Part shown: positions 34,267 to 47,650 of the stretch, piece by piece
Numbering within the stretch: position 1 is the stretch's first letter
How the letters are laid out: each line of letters starts with the position of its first letter
DNA from: Pyrus communis
Taxonomy: Eukaryota; Streptophyta; Magnoliopsida; Rosales; Rosaceae
Direction: 5' to 3'
Assembly: GCF_963583255.1 (NCBI RefSeq)
Contig: NC_084813.1
Coordinates: 5,566,001 to 5,630,000, forward strand
Length of the DNA stretch: 64,000 nucleotides
The notes under the pieces: generated by a model
What the model was told of the DNA's origin: nothing
Database searches by the model: none
The model's input: the letters and a program-made list of their open reading frames with translations, nothing else
Translations under genes and position numbers: made by a program

Positions 34267-37200
34267 GATACAATAATATACACTAATTAAGCAGCGGGTG
34301 ATTTGGGTTAAGCCATCCAATAGGCTAACCAAAGTAAATTAGTACTGCCTTGCCAAAAAGAAAAGAGAGTAAACTAGTAATGAACTTAATTATTATTTAT
34401 GACAATTAAATCTAAAATATATCGCTTGTAAATAAAGAGAAACATTAGTCTTGATAAAATTCTTAATTTTGCATAGATTTTGATTGACAGTCTTATAGCA
34501 CTATAGGTCAAACGGTCAAAGAAATGAAGGCAGATTCTCTGCCCTTCCACTTTTCGTGCCTTCCTGTACCTTTCTGTTTGTGTGGTTACAGTTAAGTCAC
34601 GTCAACATTTTATATTACTATTCCTTTTTGTCTTATTATCTCTATAAAAAAAATATAAAATGTTGACGTGGTTTAACCGTGACCACATAAAACAGGAGGA
34701 CACAGGAGGGCATAGGAAGTGGGAGGGCAGAGAATCTGCCTCCCAAAGAAATAATAAGAGAATGATACTCTTGAGAATGCTGCAGTGTGTGTGAAGGTTT
34801 GATTTTAAGGAGTTTTAACGAAACAGTTCAGGTCTTGTTTATTTTTAACAAAAAATCATATTTTTATCTTTTTTCTGGTACTACTCTACATATTTATTTG
34901 TCATTTTTCATTAAAACTACAGTTTTTTTTGTACTTTTCGTTAGTTTTCCTTTGGATTTATACATATGTGCGAATTACATGGTTGAAAATAACAAGAGCA
35001 AACAAACAAAAGTACAAGAACATTTTTTGATATGCAAATATATAGATATTTTATCAAGAATCTAAAGAGATTTTGTTTGCTTATTTCCCTTGCATATCAG
35101 ATTGCTGTCGATATAAAGTTTCTCCTTCGACTTAAGAATTAAGTACAAGAACATGTTGAAAACATGGGGACACAAACATATAATAAGTGTTCATTCAAGT
35201 ATTCAACGAGTCACTTACAATTTATTGAAAAAATAAAATGTAAAATAAAAGTATGAGTTGTGACCTAACGACCTAGGCGGATACCTAAGCAGATCTAGGC
35301 ATCTGTTGTTACTATTCAAATACCTAGGAATTAATCGAGATGGTACTAAGGGAAGATTTTCATAACAGTGGGTAAAATGCAAGAAGAGAGGCCAATCCTT
35401 GTGTTAATTATGATAAAGTATTTATCCATGATTAAATTGGTCAATGAAAGAAAGTTGAGTTGCTGGGGTATTGGTAATTATATCCCCCACCAAGTCAATG
35501 ACTCAGATTTTGGGATGGCCCCACAAATATTCTTAGGACGTATTAGGGTGCATGGAGGACAATGAAACTAAAGTGAATCGCAAAGCCACGGTATCTTTGA
35601 GTAAATGTCAAGAAAAGAACAAATAAGGCCAAGAATTAATGTCTTCATTTGAAGTGGACTTAAAAAAATAAAAGCTTTTGTTCTTGGACTGGAATATGAA
35701 TTATACCATATATAAAGCACGCGCAATCTCACCTTTTCCTCTAAGTCACACAACAAAGATTTCTAGCCTTGTAGCCTTCTAAGAATTTTACCCTAAATCA
35801 TGTTTGTTTTTTGGTCTACACACCAAAGTAATTCTTTCTAGGCTTGTAGCCTAGAGCCTTCTAACAAAATTTGAATTAATTGTGATCGAATTTGCAAAGG
35901 GCTTGTAACAAGTGGTTAAAATCAATTTTCTCTGCATTCCAAGTCTTAAGTTTGATTTTCTTCTTTGAAGTTCACTTGTATGAAAGGGTTGTGATAGAAG
36001 TGGAGCATTAATCATAAATAACGCATATTGAGTTATGCACGAGCATGTGTAGTATTTCTTCAAAGGTTTCATATATGACCACATGGAAGTGATATACGAT
36101 AAAAGGTATCATTTTTTTTGGACGAGTGAAGCTACTTATATACAAAAACTGACTATATTGATGACCACATTTCTTGTATAGGCTTGTGGTTGTTGATACA
36201 CTACATATTGTGTCATTATTATCTACTACAATGTTAGTTGACATCAATCATATTAGATAAACTTTTTGTAAGTATTCATCACAAATGATAGAATAATCTA
36301 CATGAAATTCATTTAAATTAGGGAGAGAAATTCATCAATTATTAATTAACAAATGATGTGTTATATATAACATGTTAATATTTTACTTAAAAGGGCATGA
36401 AATTCTGTATGGCCTCTAGCCCATATATGCCTCTACAAGCCCGTGCTTGAATGAGCTTGTATATATTTTCGTCTCTTTAGAATTACCCAATTCATAAATT
36501 AACCAACAAAATAATGTAATTATCATAACAATACTTGCTATTACTAATTCATGTATCATAATACACCGTGCACTACATGTCGAGGTTATATTATAGGATA
36601 TGTAAAACATTATCAAATATTCACACATAACAATATAAGTTGATGAGAACCACCATGTATATAATGTTCGGATGACACAAAAACTTACTCCTATAAGAGT
36701 AAGACATTCAAGAGGCAACAAATACTTGTCCTATATATCATCCTATCGATCAACTTGGCTCAACAACGTATACTAGCAATACCAAATGGCATGTCGTGTA
36801 CGAATGACCTAGGCCTTGCTGCCTTTATAGAGTGAATGAACGTAAATTGGGTGTATATTTCGATGTCACCCTTTACATCACATCTAAATATCTGCATGCT
36901 TTGGCTTCGCTTAATACAACAAAACAAACACAATAATGGTCAAATATAACACCTAACGGCTGCCACTCCTAGTCTACAAGCCCACGAGAGAAGGGAAGAG
37001 AAGAGAAGAGAGGTTGAGGGCATGGGCATGGCATGAAAATTACATCAAACATGGGTTTGTATCTTCATCCTGTGTTGTGGCATATGGGAAGGTTTCCTGT
37101 GTTTAGAAATTGTGATGTAAGCCACGTACCCATGTCCTAATCACTACGATGGATACAAAAACAACCATGTACCCTCTACACATGCATGCATGATCTACAA

Positions 37201-38145
37201 GTAGAAACATTTTTATACTTTTTCTTTTTGGTATAAAGAAACATTTATATTCTACCTGTTTGTGTAATATCAAACGTTATACTTATCTGTTATAAACTAT
37301 CGTATTTGTAAATTAAGAAATAGCCTTTTGTAGGAAGTTTTGTGTTTGAATTTTATGAACGACAATAATTCATACGAAAATTGACACAATTGATGTAGTA
37401 ACATTGTGTCTTAAATAAAACAAATTAAATTTTAAGCTTTCTAACTCTAGCGGTAGAGTACTTTAACATTCATAATCTTGCTTGTTTAATGATGATGTAT
37501 TGTTTAGGGTTTAGATAAACGAGTAATTCTACTTTGCAACCACTTAGGTACAATTATGTGTCTATCTTTTGATGGACGTATTGATTCTAGAATTAATGGC
37601 TAATAGGTCTTTACAGTTAATTAAGGATTGTTTGGAGTGTAAGTAAGGTTAGAATTCAGTAAAGGCTATTGCTTGGATCCTAAGAAAGGCTAATATCATA
37701 TTAGGAATTAAGGGCTCCTAATACTATCCTATTTGGAATTGGACTTGGTGGATCAATCATATTGGCTAAAAGAATCCTATTCACTAAGGTTAAGCATATA
37801 TGAATACAAGGCTATGGTCCTAGCGCGTGGACACACACCAGAAAACGCCAGAAAGCGCCCAATTAGTTTGAGCTAAGAAACACTAAGTGTGTAAAGGACT
37901 TAGCTTGCTAGCTTTGACAAGTTAACATCTCTTTCATCACATGACAATTCTTACCAATCAACAAAAACCCACACCCTTATTACTAGCATAATTAATAAAG
38001 TAGGATACAAAATCATTGTTTGGTTGAAAAATTATAACCTTGCAATGATAAAGCTAAACAAAAAAGGAAAAGAACATAAAAGAGAAGGGCGAAAAGCCTT
38101 AACCAGAGGGCCCCATTGATCACAAGGGCCGCAAGAAAGAACGCC
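34267..38145. other. Intergenic, upstream of the SHN-like gene
   Basis: AT-rich DNA with one MITE (34526-34743). No protein or RNA gene was recognised; the longest open frames (about 100 codons, for example minus strand 36721-36416) have no family resemblance. The right end includes the promoter of the ERF gene. Confidence 0.6.
34526..34743. mobile_element. Mutator-type MITE with perfect 9-bp TSD
   Basis: A 218-bp element flanked by CAAAGAAAT on both sides (34517-34525 and 34744-34752). Inverted repeats of about 90 bp: left GAAGGCAGATTCTCTGCCC, right reverse-complemented GGAGGCAGATTCTCTGCCC. Both run on through CACGTCAACATTTTATATT to an AT-rich loop. The 9-bp duplication is the mark of Mutator-like elements. 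It has no coding content. Confidence 0.92.
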
Positions 38146-38153
38146 TATATAAA
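38146..38153 (+). promoter_or_regulatory. TATA box of the SHN-like gene
   Basis: TATATAAA lies 125 bp upstream of the ATG at 38271, leaving about 90 bp of 5' UTR, which ends in a CCACCACCACC tract just before the start codon. Confidence 0.7.
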
Positions 38154-38270
38154 TCCCCTTTGCCTTCCTACTTGTCACCTCCTCTTCTGCTACTCTCACA
38201 AAGTACACCATATTGGGCCCCTTCAGACTTTCGAAACGCTTCTCTTTGCACAACAACCACCACCACCACC

Positions 38271-39075
38271 ATGGCTAGATCCCAGCAGCGGTATCGAGGC
38301 GTCCGACAGAGGCATTGGGGCTCTTGGGTCTCCGAGATTCGCCACCCTCTACTGTAATTCCCTCTCCGAACCGTTTCTTTTAAATCCTTTACAAACGTTT
38401 GTGTCATATTCCTTCAGTATTCAATGAAATATCTTCATATCATGCTTTAACTAAATAAAGCTTGCTTTTTATCCTAATGGTTAATGATAATTGTTTTAAT
38501 TGAAATTTTTTTATGCATATTTCTTTGATTAATTCTGAACTAGAAAAGCGTTTCGTTGTTGTTTTTTAAGGAAGACACGAGTTTGGCTAGGCACATTCGA
38601 AACTGCGGAGGACGCTGCACGAGCATACGATGAAGCAGCAAGGCTCATGTGTGGCCTAAAAGCGCGCACAAATTTCCCATACAATCCTAACGAGCCCATG
38701 TTGCATTCATCCACGCTTCTCTCAGCAGCTTTGATGGCAAAGCTGCACAAATGCAACATGGCCTCTCTCCAAATGGCCAAAACTACCAAACCTGCAGTGC
38801 CAAAGGAGGAGCCCCAAGAACAAGTACACGTGCCACTCCCTTCTACCACCTGGATTACCGGAAAAGGGGACGAGAAGGTCAGGGATTATAGCGGAGCAGA
38901 ACAATGGGTAGATCATGGGAACTGGGTTGGTGGTGATCTGCAGGGGGTTCCTCATGATCATCATCATCAGCAGCAGGAGTTTATTAAGCCTCTTCAGGAT
39001 GATCATATTGAGCAGATGATTGAGGAGCTTCTTGATTACGGCTACATTGAGATTTGTCCTGGTGTTTCTGCATAG
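38271..39075 (+). CDS. SHN: AP2/ERF factor of the SHINE/WAX INDUCER1 clade
   Basis: Two exons, 38271-38353 and 38571-39075, with a 217-bp GT-AG intron inside the AP2 domain, as in SHN genes; 195 residues against about 190-200 for the clade. The AP2 domain starts at about residue 7 ([19 protein letters not shown]), has the WLGTF and AARAYDEAA elements and ends with ARTNFPYN. Clade marks are the middle motif [18 protein letters not shown] and the C-terminal [18 protein letters not shown] His/Gln-rich stretch (HDHHHQQQ) precedes the C-terminal motif. SHN/WIN1 factors are nuclear activators of cuticular wax and cutin genes. The residues [10 protein letters not shown] replace the LMCGPRARTN I would expect at the end of the domain, a small local change. 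The start codon context is ACCATGG. Confidence 0.95.
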
Positions 39076-39289
39076 GCAACGATGAACTCAATTGCAGCTA
39101 GAGCTAGCATTTTAGCATCTTGTATGTGGAAATGCAAAATTTTTTATATTAGCTTATATAGCCTTATATGTAATAAAATTAGTTAGATGAGTTTAAATGA
39201 ATGGTTATTGACTAATAAATATATCCAAAACTTATATGAGGAAAAAGAACGACAATATATGTAAGATATATGGTACACAGTCTTAGGAG

Positions 39290-39826
39290 AAATTTTAGTT
39301 AATGTTTTTTTTAATATCTTTAATGTGGGGTGATAGTGTCATAATCTCAAAGTGAGGCTCAAAACGCTTTACGCCTCAGTGCAATTAGGGGTGAAACTAC
39401 TTAATATATGTTCTAGTTTATTATGTCAAGTTTTGTGATGTTGGATTACATTTTTCAACACTCTCCCTCACGTGAGATCACATCTTTAGTGTGCCACATG
39501 TAAACCAATTTCACATCAGCACCCTTTTTTTCCCAATAAATGAAAGATTCGTAGTCGAGTCAGAGTTTTGTTCATCGTTACGACATGGTCTTGTTCACAA
39601 TTGGAACGGTTGTTATATCAAATCAAGTTGGAGTAAACCTGCTCCGACACCATGTGAAGATTTTAGCGGGCTAATGACCGACTATTAATCACACTAATAC
39701 TATCCCAACTTAATCACCTGCACAACAAGACAATTATGATTTTTATCATAAGGCCTCAACGCAATTAGAAGTGGAACTATTCAATAAAATTTGTGATTCT
39801 CCAACGTGGCACTGCATTTTTCAACA
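39290..39826 (-). mobile_element. TRIM-like LTR remnant
   Basis: Read on the minus strand, a 174-bp LTR-like unit (39826-39653) begins TGTTGAAAAATG and ends CTTCACA. It is followed directly by TGGTGTCGGAGCAGG, close to the initiator-tRNA-Met primer site. After about 180 bp of non-coding interior comes the purine tract GTGAGGGAGAG and a second TGTTGAAAAATG copy from 39460. That copy shares ATCACAAA, CACCCCTAATTGC-like and CTGAGGC blocks, then diverges, so the 3' LTR looks truncated. No coding potential. Confidence 0.6.
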
Positions 39827-42039
39827 TATAGTATTGGTCTCATTTCAGCTTGGTATTTCGATCAAATTTGAAAAACAAAATTGTAAAAATTAAAGTACAA
39901 ACTCACTGATTATTTATTCTATGAGTATTTAATTTTCATCATGTTAGAGGAGACTTTGAATTCAAATCATACGAATAATAGATAGATGTTGATTAAAAAT
40001 AGCTTAGATATGAGTACTGTTTGAGTGGAATCTAACTTTAAATCTCTTTTAATGGCCAAAATGTGAGAGAACATGGAATGCCTTGATCAGGACAACACGA
40101 AAAGGCAAGGAGAAAACAAAATACTTGACATAAACTGTGAGCGAAAGAGTATTATGTGTACAGAACTGTGTTCAGTATCTAGTGGATAAGACATTTTCAA
40201 AACCTTTTGTTTTGTACCCGCTGATATTTCATATCTTGAGCTTCAACATGACTCACAAAAGAATAGATTGCTCTGGACTGTAGAAATCTTTAATAAAATA
40301 TTGCCCATCCATAATCCAACAAAAAAGCAGCACATGAAGTTTGGAAATTCAATTAATGTATAGTCAAAATTTACATTTCCAACAATACAATGCAGCAGGT
40401 GATAAATTTGGGATGCCGTCGCTTTGACATTTAGTTTTGCATCGATTCGATTTGAGTTGGATGTCATGGTTGAACCAAAATTGGTTGATGGTAATACGAA
40501 ATATTTGCCACGAAGGGTTGTCGTTCCATTATATGTATGAAGCGGACAAGCATTCAGTCAATAGTTGTGGCAATAGTGGCAACACAGTGAAATAATGTTA
40601 GTGTCCAATTTTCGAGTCAATGTTATTTGTATATAGGTGTCTCTCCAAGCAACGCGCAATGATCAGAAGCTGCCAAAATATGAACAAATTGTTGCAGACT
40701 TGGAGCCATAAATATATGACTGCTTTCCTCTCTCTGCAGAGACGTTCTCATTGTTTTCTCACTTGCTTTTCTGAGCTAATATACACATTAGACAGCTTTG
40801 TTATCCTTCCAGCTTAGATCCACGGATTCCAATAGCTAAAAGCCTCACTTTTGACCAACAGAAAAAGAAGGGGAGAAAAACACTTACAATCCACTTTCTT
40901 GTTTTCTGTGGTTGGACACGTAATACCGTTAAGTAGTGTTATCTTTCCTCAAAAATTATAAGTTGTAGTGCCTGTGAATTTTGATTTTAAGCTTTAAAAT
41001 TTAACCAGTATAAGTGTGTTACAACACGAGCATTACATTCACTCGTTTTATGTAACTATTAAGTGAATCGCAATTGATATCATAATTGTGCGAAAAAAAA
41101 AAAAAAAGATTAACACACCTTTGGCCGGTTTCATATACGTTTAATTAATTTAGACATATATATGTAGTGGTAACGATTCGATTGAAAAGATTGAAAAAAT
41201 TGGCTTTCGTGATTAGCAGCTTAATATGTTGTCAAAAAGCAATTTCAACATATATTTTTCTCATTTTGCACACCTTTACTATTATTTTTTATTTTTTTAA
41301 TAAAATAAATTAAAAGATAATTAAAAACAGACTAACCGTAATCAATTTCACCTCAAAAGGCAAAACATATATTATTGATAAAGCATCCATTGGAAATTGT
41401 TATTATTGCAATTAAGTTTTGCAATTGTCTAATCGAAGAATGTTAAGAAGATTGTATTTTTTGCACCACATTGATGTATCATCTTATGTGATGAGTAATG
41501 TATACATGTCACGTCAATTAATAAATCTATTTGATTAAGTGTTGGTTGTATGCATTATTTATCATATGAGATTGTACATCAATATGATTTAAAAATGTAT
41601 TCTTCCTAACATTGTTCTCGTATAATCGTTAATATATCGTCAAAAAGAGATTACAGCTTCATATTTTGAAGGTAGGTATAATGATCTCTGCGGAGTAAAG
41701 AAAATTAGAAAAGTTCTTCCGACGATAATTACCTACTAGTCAAGATCGAGATGCACTTCGTCCATTACTTTTGGTTTGTGCTTGTGGATCTCTTCTATGC
41801 TAAACAAACAAGGACTTGCACTTTGACAAAAAAACAAGATCATGTAGTTTCCAACAGATAGGGGTCACATGTCACTCTGTTTTTATATTTATTTATGTCA
41901 TAGTCATGCAGTTCCATCAAACATATACAGTATTGCGCCTTTATTTATTTTCTTGTCAAAAATCTTTGTCAATACAAATGCATGTTATAAATTGTTCCTC
42001 TCATTTGGCCGTTCTTTTCCAAACCCAAAATTTATCTCC

Positions 42040-42710
42040 CCCCCTCCTCTGCTTTCCTTTCCTATGGATTTGGATTCTCGCCGGATCTCCAGGAAGGGGA
42101 TTCGGCGAGGATCCAAATCCCTTCCCCATAAACCATCCATACCTCATCCTTTGCTCTGATACGCAGACTCTGCACCAAATATGTTTGCCAAATTTATTTC
42201 CCTCCCTCGCTGTACCCCCAAAACGGCATGCTAGATTTCCCCTGAGGCCAAGTGTACTGCAACTTTGGCCAAAGTAAAGGTATTTTACATATGCCTCACC
42301 TTTTATCCATGTGTTATTGTGTTTGTATATATTTGCAGGGATTTGGATCTGGTGACTATATTTTGGTTCTTCGTCTTTAGTGAAGAAATCTGGATGTGCT
42401 GTGCTTCTTGTTGCAGGTTTGGTACTTTTGTGCTGCGATGTCTTGTTCGTTTTCACCACTCGGTTATTTTCTCTAGTGTTGCTGCTTCAGTATCTGCTGG
42501 CAAGGCTTTTGTGGCAGTGACGGCGACGGACGCTGCTTTCTGCGGTCGGAAATTAGAGATTTGGGCTTCTGTTTTAGTTCATTTTATTAAGTTGGGCTTT
42601 TATGTATTTGTTTCCATCCAATGTATTTGAGTTATTTTGCTTTCCTATTGGCCTGTAAATTTCTATCGGATTAATGCAATTTTTTTAGACCAAAAAAAAA
42701 AATTATTTAA
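42040..42710 (+). mobile_element. Possible non-LTR retroelement fragment
   Basis: The stretch ends with TGGCCTGTAAATTTC, TCGGATTAATGCAA and an A-tract at about 42692-42702, the look of a LINE 3' end or a retrocopied transcript. No reverse-transcriptase motif and no target duplication were found. Confidence 0.25.
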
Positions 42711-43804
42711 ATTTACTTGAAAAATCCTTTCAGGTCAAAAACAACTATTCGTTTTTGAAGTGATTGGACTTAACTCTTCCAACGAAAGTAGTCATCCATT
42801 GCTTTAATATGATATAATAATATTATATTGAGGAAAAAACATAATAGCAAAGAAAAAAACGCATAAAATTTGAATAAGGGAAAACAAGTTTGGAAAAAGA
42901 CAGAAGAAAACAAGGATGGTTACAAGATTAGTGTGGGATTTCACCCCACGCTGTAATCGTATTGTTTAATGTTTATCTCTCTGGAATTGATTTTGTCCCC
43001 CGCAACCTTTTTTGTGATCATTTTATTATCAACTTTTACAGAATTCGGCATATTGTAATAACATGTAATAGGAGTCAAATATAGATCATGTATTCAGAAA
43101 TTTGTGATCATCTTTACATTCGGTTTTTGTGACAGAAAACAAAAAAATTGGATGTGTAATTTATGAATCTCTCCCGTACACATCTGTGACATCGTATAAT
43201 TGTAATACCAAAAGTAACATTCAATCTTTTACCCTAAAATGATAAAAAAACAACTTATTACCCTGTAATGTGGTATTTTTTTTTCTCTTTCCTTGAAAAA
43301 AAAAAAAAGAAGCAATATCAAGACAGTCAAGATTAATCATGGTACATGGAATTTAATGTGTCAAAATTGATCACAAGTAGGCAATCATATGCCATTAACA
43401 ATCCCCAAGCCCTTTAAATCATAAATTGGATATGCGTCAATCTTATATATTCTAGTTAATTGGATTCGCTTTATCATTGTATTTGGATACCTGCGGGAAT
43501 GAAGCAAGCATGCGGCCGGGCAGCAGGTTGGTGGCCAAACTTCCCATATTGCATGCCAAAACACTTTCAACCCCATTTTTTTCTTCTAAAAAACAACATG
43601 TAGAACCAAACAAAGCGCTCTCTTTCTCTCTCTCTCTCCCTCTCTCTCTCTCTGAGCATGGGCATGCATGTAATATATGTTCCCCTTTACATTCCCTTCC
43701 ACTCCCATTCCTTCACATGGACGACCATGTTATCCTCAAATGTATAGACTCTCGATGTATATATATGCATGTTAGCATGCACATGGTTTTAGCTACCCCC
43801 TTTA

Positions 43805-43820
43805 CGATGTAGGGTAAGCT

Positions 43821-43866
<46 letters not shown>
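43805..43866. repeat. (CT)n microsatellite
   Basis: A long, nearly perfect CT run; a shorter interrupted CT tract lies at about 43619-43652. Confidence 0.95.
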
Positions 43867-43870
<4 letters not shown>

Positions 43871-44220
43871 TGGTACTTGTTTACCTTGTAGTTCTTTGTT
43901 CACTTTGTCTCACCCAATTCCTTCACATGAGCAAACATTTTATCCAAATAATTTGTCTCAATATGCATGATTGTTAGCATGCACGCACATGGTTTTAGGC
44001 TTTTAGCTGCCCGGTCACATGAGCCATGTTATGGCACATTGGAACAATATTTTCCATTTTACCTAGGAGTTCTCACGTCATTGTCTTCCCTCTCCTTTAT
44101 CATTTTGAATTTTAACACTAAAATCATATGAAAAACTAACAAAAATGACTTCAAAACTTTGCATTTTAACAAAAAAAATCACCTAATAACTTTATTTAAT
44201 GATAAAAATTAGATTATATA

Positions 44221-44245
44221 AATATATATATATATATATATATAA
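44221..44245. repeat. (AT)n microsatellite
   Basis: An AT dinucleotide run, followed about 30 bp later by a C homopolymer at about 44275-44290. Confidence 0.9.
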
Positions 44246-47200
44246 AGGCATTGGCCCACCGCCTCCCACCATTACCCCCCCCCCCCCCCCTCTCTCTTCC
44301 CAAAAAAAAGCCACCTTTCCTCCTCGTCATTGAAGTGATCAAGTTTTTGATAAAAATCAAAGATGATTAGTAAAAATGATACTCCTCTCTACAAATGATG
44401 GTCCAATATCTACATCAATCTCTAGGAAATTGGCTTGCCTCAAATATTATAGGATACAACCTTTTTTGGTAGGTAAGCTTTTGTTGCAACATCATGCGCA
44501 CTTGACCATCCAATATCCTTCAACAGTACTTGAAATTAACTTTAATCTTGCATTGCAAAACATGTCACTTCCATTCACAAACTTAGCCTTTGACAAAGCA
44601 AGATAACACAAACACACGTCTAGTACTATAGTCTCGTAAAGTGTATTTTCATGTGTATAATAAATTATATATATAAGTGATATATGTAGATTTCACTCGT
44701 ACCTACTTAAGGCAAAATAAATAATATACGTATATACACAGTACAGTACTATTAAGGTTCATAAACATTGTAGTACCGTTAAGGTTCATAAATATTGTAG
44801 TACCGTTAAGTTTTATAAGCAGTGTAATAAGTTTTATAAACAATATGTGTGAGGACACGTGGGTCCCGAGCGTTAGTTTTATTTTTTATTTTTTTAATTT
44901 TTAATATTAAAATTATGTCTTTTTCATTAAAATTTAAGTTCTTTTGTTATTTTTATTAAAATTTAAGAGTTTTTCATTAAAATTTAAGTCTTTTCATTAA
45001 ATAAAGTTATAGCATTGTTTTTGGTTAAAATAAACTTAGCTCAAGCCCTTTTCATGAAAGTTCCCAAAATCATAGGCTTTTAACCTATATTAGCAACAAT
45101 GCTCACTTTTTAATACAACAATTGGATACCACCTTATGTGATGATTGATATGTCCTGACACGTAATCAATTGTATTCATGTTTTATTGTTGAGAGAGAAT
45201 CCATTTCCGTAAAAGAATCTTCCATATGTGTATAAGGAGTTGGATTGCTTATCATATTGTTAATTAATTTTATGGTTGAACTTCAACTTTCTTATTTATA
45301 TTATTTTTAAATAATTTTAATTTTGATTAATTAGAGAATTTAGTTATGTTTACTCAGTTGGGATTATGAAGGATGGCAAGTCCAACATCAACCAAAACCT
45401 GAAGTCAATAAGCCGATATAAGTGAGGGCTCCTTACTTATAATTAAAATGAATTAAGCCAACCCATGGACCTTGTGATCTTGAGTTTGGATTTGGGCTTG
45501 GGTATATATTAATATTAATATATTAAGGATGGCTTTGGGTTTTGGGGCTCATCAGATGATTTAAGTATTGGGTTCACATTTTTGTTTTTTGATTCAGCTT
45601 TTTTGAAAGGATAAAGTTGCTTCAGTCAACAGTTGTAACAATTTCGAAAGGATAAGATTGATTTCAAAAGGTTGTAATTGTGATATCCCATCCCCAAAAT
45701 TAGTATTTTATTTTATTTTAGACATATTACGGAGATTTAATTGAAGTTAGTTTGTTAATTCTCTGATTTCGAGAAAAGTGAAGTGAAGGGCATTTCTGCC
45801 ATTTCAAATTTTACTCGACCTTTTCGATCAATTCTTGAGTTATTTAGGTAGAGCTTGATTCCACTAGCATGTAGGCGCAAACATATCTTAATTCCGAGTT
45901 AAAATGAAGAAGTTACGAGTCTTGAAAGTAATGAGACCTTTTAAACATGTGGACATCCTATAATTAGTAAGGACTATTTGTGGAAACCCAGAAATAGGTA
46001 AGTTTCTATTTCGGGAAACTGAACCCAAATCCAGAAACTAACCCAGAAAACCCACCCAATTGACCTCCGCGACCCATGAACTTTTGACGCCAATTCCAGT
46101 CAACTCCGGTGGTATTTTTCGATGCCACCACCACCATCTTGAATCTCTCATGTCCCTCTACAAAACCCACCCAAGAACCACCTTGATTAACTATTGTATG
46201 TGGCGGTGCGAGGCCATAAAAACCGACGAAAATCAACAATGCTCAGGCCACCCTTTTCATTTTTCCGGTGAATCGGCAACGAAGGTCCAACAACTGATAA
46301 ATAGGGTGCTCATTGCACAACAATCCAACGGTCGGATTGTTGTCAATTACAAAAATCGTATAACGGTACAATTATCCGAAAACTTGAATAATCGAAACAT
46401 TGTATCGAATTTCGATGAATGGACTTTGGATATGGGCTCAGGACATCGAGAATGTCTCATTGTCCAAAATCCATGATAACAGATTCTCCCCCACGCGTGG
46501 TGGTTTCCGGCGACCGGAAACTCACTTTTCCGACTAACTCTAAATTCTACCAAAATTTACAGGAAGATAGAACTCAACAAGAGGAACAAGTTTTATACCT
46601 GCCACAAAGTCCAAAAGTGGACGGAAGAGGATCAATTTTGATGATAAATCCGGCAGGTGCCTAAAGCTTCCCGACGTCGATTCGTCGTCTACGGTGGTCC
46701 AACAGGGTCAATTATGGTTGGGATTTACTCCTTGGATGATGGGCTATAAGTTTCAAGTGGTGGAATCGGTCATCAGGATCGGGAATTCAATGAGTGGATC
46801 TTCTGAATTGAATTATCTAGGTTTGTTGACCTTAGAGGACCTTTGATAGACATTTGGCTATTTAGTCAATGTACCCTATTTTAGTGTGTTGTTATTTTTA
46901 GAATGTTTTTAAGGCTTAATGGAGTTTAGTTGGCTCATCACGATGATATGTCGTTCTCGGTTGACGTGCGTTTTGATTTACGGTGGCACTTGACCTTGTT
47001 TTACGTGTTGGTCTTATTAAGTTTCCTAAGTGGGATTTTGTGTGTTGTATTAGGTTCTTGGAGGCGGAGTTAGTGAATGTAGAAGTGCAAATAACTCAGG
47101 CGAGTGACATTAATATTATGTAATATGGTTATCACCTGTGAAATTTCTTGTTATATACTTTGTGGATATAACATGGATTTACAAATGATTTTATGGAAAT

Positions 47201-47329
47201 GTGTGCTACCATACTATGTTTACTTGATGGTGCTATCGGATATATATATATATATATATATATGCTATGCTTGAAATGATTGTGATATGTGAGGCAAGTA
47301 AAGGACCGTTAACCCAGTACATGGGGTAA

Positions 47330-47650
47330 TGTGGGATTTAATCAGAATCTGCACCATATGGCAGTGGTACATGGATGGTCTTGCTTGGTTAATCCGCAAT
47401 GGGGGACCATACTACCTTGGGATCGTGCTTGGTTAATCCGCGATGGGCGATCCTTATTGCTTAGGTATGGCCATACATACATATTTAAGGGTGATCATGC
47501 TTGGTTAATCTGCGATGGGTGATCACTATTTATAGTATTCGTAGGAGTGACTCTGCTTGGTTAATCCACTATGGGGGGTCACTACCTACATGATGTTCTT
47601 AGGAGTGATTTTGCTTGGCCAATCCGCAATGGGGGACCACATCCTGATCG
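47330..47650 (+). repeat. Minisatellite inside the older LTR
   Basis: Five diverged copies of a core like GCTTGGTTAATCCGCAATGG followed by GGGACCA-type sequence, at about 47392, 47428, 47488, 47548 and 47617. The linkers vary in length, so spacing is about 36-70 bp. Confidence 0.8.

Larger units (their letters stand above)
39076..45678. other. Intergenic with repeats and microsatellites
   Basis: Apart from the TRIM-like remnant (39290-39826), the possible non-LTR fragment (42040-42710) and simple repeats listed separately, nothing was recognised. Open frames of 100-153 codons at 41816-42630 overlap on both strands. Confidence 0.6.

Noticed and set aside
41816..42630. Frames of 121-153 codons
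   Set aside because: Antisense frames of equal length exist and the composition is Cys/Phe-rich from T-rich DNA. No recognisable motif.
46060..46664. 138-codon plus-strand frame and overlapping frames
   Set aside because: They lie inside the LTR-like unit 45679-57925, show no family resemblance, and have opposite-strand frames of similar size.
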